DNA of 64,000 bases from VadinCA11 sp035271165 (GTDB lineage Archaea; Thermoplasmatota; Thermoplasmata; Methanomassiliicoccales; Methanomethylophilaceae), in NCBI GenBank assembly GCA_035271165.1, contig DATERX010000032.1, positions 11,315 to 75,314 on the forward strand. Reading direction: 5' to 3'. Below the pieces are notes generated by a model that was not told the origin of the DNA, did no database searches, and worked only from the letters and a program-made list of their open reading frames with translations. The translations under genes were made by a program, and so were the position numbers. The first letter of the stretch is position 1, and the number at the start of each line of letters is the position of its first letter. Below, in pieces: positions 59,219 to 64,000 of this stretch.

Positions 59219-60010
59219 ATGGAAAAAGCGATGGAACTCAAGAACGTCTCAGTCGTAAGGGACGGAAAGAAGCTTTTGGATTCTATCGACCTTGATATCT
59301 ATGCTGGGGAGAACGTCGCTGTGATTGGCCCCAACGGTTCCGGTAAAACCACCCTCATAAAGCTACTCAGAGGGGACATCCACCCCTATTATGATGAGGG
59401 GGATCTGGCCTGTATGAGGATCTTCGGGGAGAGGATTTGGTCCATAACCGACATAAGGAGCAGGATGGGCGTGGTTTCAATGGACCTTCAGAGCCTGTTC
59501 GGAGACGATTCCATCGTGAGCGACGTAATACTTTCCGGCTTCTTTAGTAGCTTGGACGTCTTCAGAAGCCATGATGTGACCGATGAGATGGTATCAAACG
59601 CCGGGAAGGCGGCCGAGTTTATGGGAATTGAACATCTCGCCGATAGGACGCTGTCGGGATTGTCCTTGGGGGAGATGAGGCGTGTATTGATCTCGAGAGC
59701 GCTGGTGACCTCGCCGGACACCCTCGTACTCGATGAACCCATGACCGGACTGGATATCGTTATGAAGTCCAAATTCCGTAAAATGTTCGATATGATGACA
59801 GAGGCGGGCGTTAATATCATAATGATAACCCATGACCTTACGGACATACCACATTCATTGGAACGCATAATCATGATAAAGGAGGGTAAGATATACGCAG
59901 ACGGTTCGAAATCTGAAATGCTTAACTCCGAAATCATAAGCGGGCTTTTCGATGAACATATTAATGTTCAATGTGATAAGGGGACTTATTCTATGAGGAT
60001 GAGCGAATGA
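59219..60010 (+). CDS. ABC transporter ATP-binding protein
   Basis: A 263-residue ABC ATPase. Walker A is IGPNGSGKTTLIKLL, the signature SGLSLGEMRRVLISRAL, Walker B TLVLDEPMTGLDI, and the switch MITHDLTDIPHSLERI. The layout resembles the YlmA/molybdate-ModF group of stand-alone ATPases, for which no permease is known. Here too no permease follows; a zinc-ribbon membrane protein overlaps it (ATGA), so the two may work together. The substrate is unknown. Confidence 0.88.
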   Translation: MEKAMELKNVSVVRDGKKLLDSIDLDIYAGENVAVIGPNGSGKTTLIKLLRGDIHPYYDEGDLACMRIFGERIWSITDIRSRMGVVSMDLQSLFGDDSIVSDVILSGFFSSLDVFRSHDVTDEMVSNAGKAAEFMGIEHLADRTLSGLSLGEMRRVLISRALVTSPDTLVLDEPMTGLDIVMKSKFRKMFDMMTEAGVNIIMITHDLTDIPHSLERIIMIKEGKIYADGSKSEMLNSEIISGLFDEHINVQCDKGTYSMRMSE

Positions 60011-60573
60011 TAATCTACATCTGTTCGGAATGCGGGCACGAGATTCCGCAGGATTCGGACTTCTGCTATAAATGTGGCAGTCTCAGAAGCAAAGCCCTCA
60101 AATTCGACACGGGCGAAAAGGTCCAGAGGGAGGAGGTGCAATATCCATGTCCTAGCTGTGGGAAGCCGAACGACCAGGGCGCAAAGTTCTGCAAACACTG
60201 CGGAATAGAGGTTGATTCCATTGAATCCCCTGAACCTACCGCATCCCAATATCAGTCTGGTGCATCATCCACCTCATATCAGGTCGGTCGCTATGGTTCG
60301 CCATACGGTCATTCCCCGGCGCCTGTCCTTCGTAAGAATGGTGGATTGGCCATGGCACTGGGTTTCTTATTTGGATTCGCAGGGATATATGGCATGGGGC
60401 ATTTCGTATTGAGGAGATGGTCCAGAGGGCTGATGTATCTGGCGATATCCGCTGTGAATTGGTACATATATATCAGCGTCTCAGGATATCCACAATTGAT
60501 AATTATAGCTTCACTTTTGATATTCTTCAAACAGTCCATGGAGATCACCAATCTTGCATATGGGAGGGAATAA
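60007..60573 (+). CDS. Double zinc-ribbon membrane protein
   Basis: A 188-residue protein with two N-terminal zinc ribbons: ICSECGHEIPQDSDFCYKCG and PCPSCGKPNDQGAKFCKHCG. A Ser/Tyr/Pro/Gly-rich linker follows, then three hydrophobic segments (MALGFLFGFAGIYGMGHFVL; LMYLAISAVNWYIYISV; LIIIASLLIFF). The last region resembles small TM2-type domains (GIYGMGHFVLRRWSRGL). ATGA overlap with the ABC ATPase and a 14-base overlap with rfcL indicate one transcript. Function is unknown; similar ribbon-linker-membrane proteins occur at 23333 and 42449. Confidence 0.82.
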   Translation: MIIYICSECGHEIPQDSDFCYKCGSLRSKALKFDTGEKVQREEVQYPCPSCGKPNDQGAKFCKHCGIEVDSIESPEPTASQYQSGASSTSYQVGRYGSPYGHSPAPVLRKNGGLAMALGFLFGFAGIYGMGHFVLRRWSRGLMYLAISAVNWYIYISVSGYPQLIIIASLLIFFKQSMEITNLAYGRE

Positions 60574-61996
60574 CACGTCGGACGATTGGGCGTCCATATA
60601 CCGTCCCGGAACGCTTAACGACATCCTCGGGAACCCGGGTGCCGTAAGAGAACTGAAATCCTGGGCGGAGTCGTGGAACGAAGGGATACCTAAGAAACGT
60701 GCGGTCGTCCTGATGGGGCCTCCTGGTATAGGGAAAACCTCGGCCGCTTTAGCACTGGCATCTGACATGGGATGGGGCGTCATAGAGATGAACGCCTCGG
60801 ACCAGAGGACCGGGAAGGCCATAGAGGACATCGCTTTGAGAGGGGCTATGTTCAACACCTTCACCGCCAAAGGAGAATATCTCAGAAGCTCGGAAGGAGG
60901 AAGGAAACTGATCATCCTTGACGAGGCAGATAATCTATTCGGACGTCAGGACAGGGGCGCCATGCCCGCGATAGTGAAGCTCGTATCCGAGACGTTGCAA
61001 CCTGTGGTACTCATAGTCAACGATTTCTACGAACTGTCCAGAAAAAGCTCTTCGATAAAGACGAAGACATTACAGATTAAATTCCAAAGACCTCCTGCTA
61101 CCACGATCAACCGTGCACTGAGGAACATCGCTGACAAGGAAGGCGTCGACATAGGACCAGCTGCCATAAAGATAATAGCAGATAACGCGGCAGGGGACCT
61201 CCGTGCCGCGGTAAGCGACTTCCAATCGGTCGCACAGGGCAAGACCACAGTCACCAATGCTCATGCGGAGGTTGTCTCCGAAAGAGATACCAGGTCCTCG
61301 ATGTACGATCTCGTTTATTCCGTGTTTAGGAAGAAGGACCCTGCCGCAGCAAGACGTATCCTATGGGATACCGATTCAACTCCAGAGGACGCCATATTAT
61401 GGATAGACGAGAACATGCCCCATGAATATCTGGATAGGGGAGACCTCGTACGAGGGTATGAGAAGCTCAGCCGTGCGGATATATTCCTTGGAAGGGTACG
61501 CAGGAGGCAGTATTACGGGTTCTGGTCCTATGCTGGAGATATGATGACCTTCGGTGTATCCAACGCAAGACATTCCAATAAAGTCGCAAGCGGGAGGATA
61601 CGGTTCCCCTCATACCTTTCGAAGATGTCGAGGAGCCGTTCCGTACGCAATACAAGGAAGGGAGTATCCCTTAAGCTTGCGGTCTACATGCACACATCCA
61701 CTAAACGTGTGGAGCATGACGTCCTGCCCTACATCAGGATAATAGCATCCAACGACGCTGATTTCCGTACGCTTCTGATCAGGGACGTCGGATTTGATTC
61801 CGAAGAACTGGCATTCATCATTGGAAAGAAGATCGATTCATCCGAGGTGATCGATGCTGTAGCGGCCGCGGAACCTGACTTCTACAAGAGGGTTTCTACT
61901 GAACCCGTCCCGTTGGAGGAGGATTATTTGGAGGCCGAGGTTACCAAGGAGAGTCCCTCCCCTAACAGGAATCAGAGGAGTCTTTTCGATTTTTGA
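60560..61996 (+). CDS. rfcL: Replication factor C large subunit
   Basis: Clamp-loader large subunit that, with RFC small subunits, places PCNA on primed DNA. The 478 residues have WASIYRPGTLNDILGNPGAV at the N-terminus (box II) and Walker A in LMGPPGIGKTSAAL. The box IV MNASDQRT and Walker B/DEAD-like LIILDEADNLFG follow, then sensor 1 in LIVNDFYEL, then the collar domain. The C-terminus carries a PIP-type peptide, RNQRSLFDF, for PCNA binding. ATG 60560 is the best start. taw1 follows 10 bases downstream. Confidence 0.95.
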   Translation: MGGNNTSDDWASIYRPGTLNDILGNPGAVRELKSWAESWNEGIPKKRAVVLMGPPGIGKTSAALALASDMGWGVIEMNASDQRTGKAIEDIALRGAMFNTFTAKGEYLRSSEGGRKLIILDEADNLFGRQDRGAMPAIVKLVSETLQPVVLIVNDFYELSRKSSSIKTKTLQIKFQRPPATTINRALRNIADKEGVDIGPAAIKIIADNAAGDLRAAVSDFQSVAQGKTTVTNAHAEVVSERDTRSSMYDLVYSVFRKKDPAAARRILWDTDSTPEDAILWIDENMPHEYLDRGDLVRGYEKLSRADIFLGRVRRRQYYGFWSYAGDMMTFGVSNARHSNKVASGRIRFPSYLSKMSRSRSVRNTRKGVSLKLAVYMHTSTKRVEHDVLPYIRIIASNDADFRTLLIRDVGFDSEELAFIIGKKIDSSEVIDAVAAAEPDFYKRVSTEPVPLEEDYLEAEVTKESPSPNRNQRSLFDF

Positions 61997-62005
61997 GGTG
62001 ATGAA

Positions 62006-62956
62006 TTGGATCCGGATTACAAGGCACTGTTAGAGAAGCAACAATATCGCATCTGCGGGGAACATGCCGCAGTCAAGCTATGTCATTGGGCAAAGGAGTC
62101 CATCACCGGCAGGAGGAAATGCTATAAACAGGATTTCTACGGCATAACTAGCCATCGCTGCCTACAGATGACGCCTGCGATCAACGAATGCAGCCATCTC
62201 TGTTCATTCTGCTGGCGCGTCCAGGAACATGATTACGAGGTCACCGACTGGATGGAACCAAAGGATATGCTGGACTGTCTGATCGAAAAACAGCGAAATC
62301 TCATCACAGGTTACAAAGGGGATCCCCGTGTGACCTCGGAGGCCTTCGAGGAGGCTAGTAATCCCGATCAGGTTGCAGTATCATTGGCCGGGGAGCCGAT
62401 AACGTATCCTTACCTTTCAGATTTCTTCAAGGAGTGTCATGGAAGGGGTATGACCACGTTCCTTGTCACTAACGGTACATATCCCGAGAGGTTGGAGGCT
62501 TTGGACGAACTTCCATGTCAGCTCTACGTGACCGTTGCAGCTCCCGATAAGAAGACGTACGTAGAGGTATGCAGACCTAAAATTGATGACGGGTGGGAGC
62601 GTATCATGGATACCTTAGACCTCTTACCCTCATTGGACACCAGGACGGTCATAAGGCATACGCTCGTAGACGGTCTAAACTTATTCGACACGGAAGGGTA
62701 TGCTGCATTAGACAAGAGGGCGGACCCCGACCTCATCGAACCTAAGGGCTACGTCTTCGTCGGAGGTTCCAGACAACGCCTTTCGATAACCAATATGCCA
62801 TCGTTTGACAAGATACGTCAATTCTCATCGGACCTTGGGGAGCTCGTAGATATGGAGATCCTAAAGGAGAGGAAGGACAGCCGCGTCGTCCTTCTAGGAA
62901 GACCGGGCGTTGAAACGGACGTCAGAAAGTTCAACATCTGCCGTTTAGGACAATGA
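62006..62956 (+). CDS. taw1: 4-demethylwyosine synthase (Taw1/TYW1)
   Basis: Radical-SAM enzyme that builds the tricyclic base of wyosine derivatives on position 37 of tRNA-Phe. The 316 residues have the radical-SAM triad in NECSHLCSFCWR (Cys-x3-Cys-x2-Cys), plus N-terminal cysteines (CGEHAAVKLCHW, RRKCYKQ) that ligate a second cluster in the archaeal family. SLAGEPITYPYL and TNGTYPERL mark the SAM barrel. TTG 62006 is the start: GAGGTGAT lies five bases before it, while the nearby ATG 62001 is in another frame. Functionally related to pheT at the left edge of the window. Confidence 0.94.
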   Translation: MDPDYKALLEKQQYRICGEHAAVKLCHWAKESITGRRKCYKQDFYGITSHRCLQMTPAINECSHLCSFCWRVQEHDYEVTDWMEPKDMLDCLIEKQRNLITGYKGDPRVTSEAFEEASNPDQVAVSLAGEPITYPYLSDFFKECHGRGMTTFLVTNGTYPERLEALDELPCQLYVTVAAPDKKTYVEVCRPKIDDGWERIMDTLDLLPSLDTRTVIRHTLVDGLNLFDTEGYAALDKRADPDLIEPKGYVFVGGSRQRLSITNMPSFDKIRQFSSDLGELVDMEILKERKDSRVVLLGRPGVETDVRKFNICRLGQ

Positions 62957-62983
62957 GGCTCCGAGGTCATATTGATCGCCTCA
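62954..62983. terminator. Hairpin after taw1
   Basis: TGAGGC (62954-62959) and GCCTCA (62978-62983) form a six-base-pair stem that overlaps the taw1 stop. No T tract is seen, so the terminator role is uncertain. Confidence 0.35.
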
Positions 62984-63095
62984 CAATGGTGACAAAGTCC
63001 TAGATCCAATATTCCAGATGATTCCGGCCACAGGCATTCTATTGATATTGTTATGTATGTTTCCGTTCTCGAGCTATGCGGAAATCGATGAGTAA

Positions 63096-63896
63096 TTATT
63101 CTTTGCCCATGACCTCATCGTAGAGGGATTTTACGTATTGGTTGTAAAACATGCCCTTTTCCTTACTTAGGGCGCGTATTATATCCGTGGTGCCTGAGCC
63201 GTACTGAGATGATTTCTTCTTCCGTTTGGATATGATAGGATATCCTAAGTCCATCGCAACATCCCTCAATACGGATTTCCTGGAATCCATATCCTTAGGC
63301 CTCAGGACCGCCGGGTCTATTTTATTGATCTCTGCAATCACAGTTTCATCGAGATAGGGGTATACCAGCTCCTGGCCGAAATGATCGGCTATCGCTGACT
63401 CGCAGGGCATGGATACATCCCATAACCTGTCAACGCACTCTTTGACCAGTATTTCATAATCCGGGTCAGGACAGTCGACGAACTTGGCACAGCCCATGAA
63501 GTACTCATCGCATCCCTGACCTGTGAGTATGATCTTTTCGTCGGATGCCTTGCACACACAATAAAGCTGCATTTCATATGATAGAGTAAAGGAGTCCGAT
63601 TCACCTGTGGAGGCGATCATCTCTTTGATTATAGACTCGACGTTGTCCTTTGAAATCTTTGCGTGGACCCATGGGAGTTCAAGTTTTTCCGATAGTTCCC
63701 TTGCCATTATCGTATCAAATGATGTGTCGGTGCCACATGTGTATAAAGTGACCGAATTCGCATATTCCTTGGCAATGGCCGAAACTAATCCGGAATCCAA
63801 TCCACCCGAGAATGCTACACCGACGTCCTTACCTTCGCTGCCCTTCCTTACGGACGCTACTATGGTATCCCTTAAATCGGCATATTCGAATGACAT
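63096..63896 (-). CDS. Asparagine synthase-like PP-loop ATPase without glutaminase domain
   Basis: A 266-residue protein equivalent to the C-terminal synthase domain of asparagine synthetase B. The PP-loop VAFSGGLDSGLVSAIA (about residues 26-41) binds ATP and activates the acid. Further family motifs are LTGQGCDEYFMG, DFGQELVYPYLD-like (here HFGQELVYPYLDE) and SRKSVLRDVAMDLG with the C-terminal SKRKKKSSQYGSGT. The N-terminal glutamine-hydrolysing domain is absent, so the amine may come from ammonia or the protein may catalyse a different amide ligation. Other PP-loop enzymes are less similar. It is an isolated gene. Confidence 0.85.
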   Translation of the reverse strand: MSFEYADLRDTIVASVRKGSEGKDVGVAFSGGLDSGLVSAIAKEYANSVTLYTCGTDTSFDTIMARELSEKLELPWVHAKISKDNVESIIKEMIASTGESDSFTLSYEMQLYCVCKASDEKIILTGQGCDEYFMGCAKFVDCPDPDYEILVKECVDRLWDVSMPCESAIADHFGQELVYPYLDETVIAEINKIDPAVLRPKDMDSRKSVLRDVAMDLGYPIISKRKKKSSQYGSGTTDIIRALSKEKGMFYNQYVKSLYDEVMGKE

Positions 63897-63946
63897 GAAC
63901 CAACGATACTGCTTCTAGTCTATAATTGGAACGTACGTTGAATCTA

Positions 63947-64000
63947 TCAGCTCTTTGTTTCCTCGACGAACTGGACGGTCACGCCGTTCGGATCGGAAAC
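63947..64000 (-). CDS. VOC/glyoxalase-like protein, C-terminal fragment at window edge
   Basis: Only the last 17 codons and the stop are inside the window. They read SDPNGVTVQFVEETKS, the characteristic end of vicinal-oxygen-chelate proteins (DP-N/D-G near the metal-binding glutamate). The family includes lactoylglutathione lyase and methylmalonyl-CoA epimerase; which one cannot be told. Confidence 0.6.
   Translation of the reverse strand, partial: VSDPNGVTVQFVEETKS

Overview
The window comes from an archaeon, most likely a methanogen of the class Thermoplasmata (Methanomassiliicoccales-like; the order is my inference from overall gene content). Archaeal markers include the ribosomal run S19e / PDCD5 / L39e / L31e / eIF6, the termination nuclease FttA, proteasome beta subunit, RFC large subunit, HMG-CoA reductase, 4-demethylwyosine synthase, archaeal phosphoglycerate mutase, DUF373 and the pterin kinase MptE. 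A methanogenesis-marker-2-type protein and a SelB-like factor point to a methanogen. TATA boxes about 25 bases before the first base of several genes suggest frequent leaderless transcription.

Layout. 1-8.8 kb: pheT (cut by the left edge), hmgA, an unknown membrane protein, a DUF2188 protein, a deoxyribosyltransferase, a TPR protein, rubrerythrin, fttA and psmB. 9-13 kb: a siroheme reductase and a B12-dependent (class II) ribonucleotide reductase. 13-20.1 kb: a type IV filament/secretion module. A reverse operon (Cys-rich protein, ATPase, TadC-like membrane protein, DUF2085 protein) and a forward operon of two pilin-like proteins flank a U32 gene. The two operons carry an identical 14-base element at the same place in their promoters. 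20-24.3 kb: phosphoglycerate mutase, flavoprotein, hydrolase, Cys-cluster protein and methyltransferase. 24.4-32.4 kb: aryl-acid metabolism, with two phenylacetate-CoA ligases, an ACT protein, a SelB-like factor, flavoprotein, ferredoxin, tRNA-Leu and indolepyruvate oxidoreductase iorAB. 32.4-33.6 kb: a short FtsZ-like protein next to a CdrS-like ribbon-helix-helix regulator. 33.8-37.2 kb: leuS and ubiX. 37.2-42.4 kb: the phosphate system, with a PhoU-like regulator, a PstS whose two halves are in swapped order, a PstC-PstA fusion and PstB.

43-45.2 kb: the ribosomal cluster, in which L39e is frameshifted at a run of six A. 45.2-50.3 kb: MBL hydrolase, DUF373, MptE, a site-2 protease and CorA. 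50.3-51.6 kb: no protein gene, but two paralogous structured RNAs of about 250 nt, each with its own TATA box and a 12-base-pair closing helix; I do not recognise the family. 51.6-54.5 kb: the anaerobic (class III) ribonucleotide reductase, divergent from a small regulator-like gene, with TTATCA elements at 12-base spacing at both ends of the shared upstream region. 54.6-59.2 kb: marker-2 protein, SRP 7S RNA, MazG-like enzyme, a two-gene sodium symporter operon and a degenerate aldo/keto reductase. 59.2-64 kb: ABC ATPase with a zinc-ribbon membrane protein, rfcL, taw1, a glutaminase-free asparagine-synthase-like protein and the tail of a VOC protein.

The best candidates for something undescribed are the paired RNAs (50455-51549), the permuted PstS (38546-39436), the shared promoter element of the filament operons (17259 and 19235) and the 12-base-period operator next to nrdD (53779-53984). 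All calls come from reading the sequence; no database search was run.
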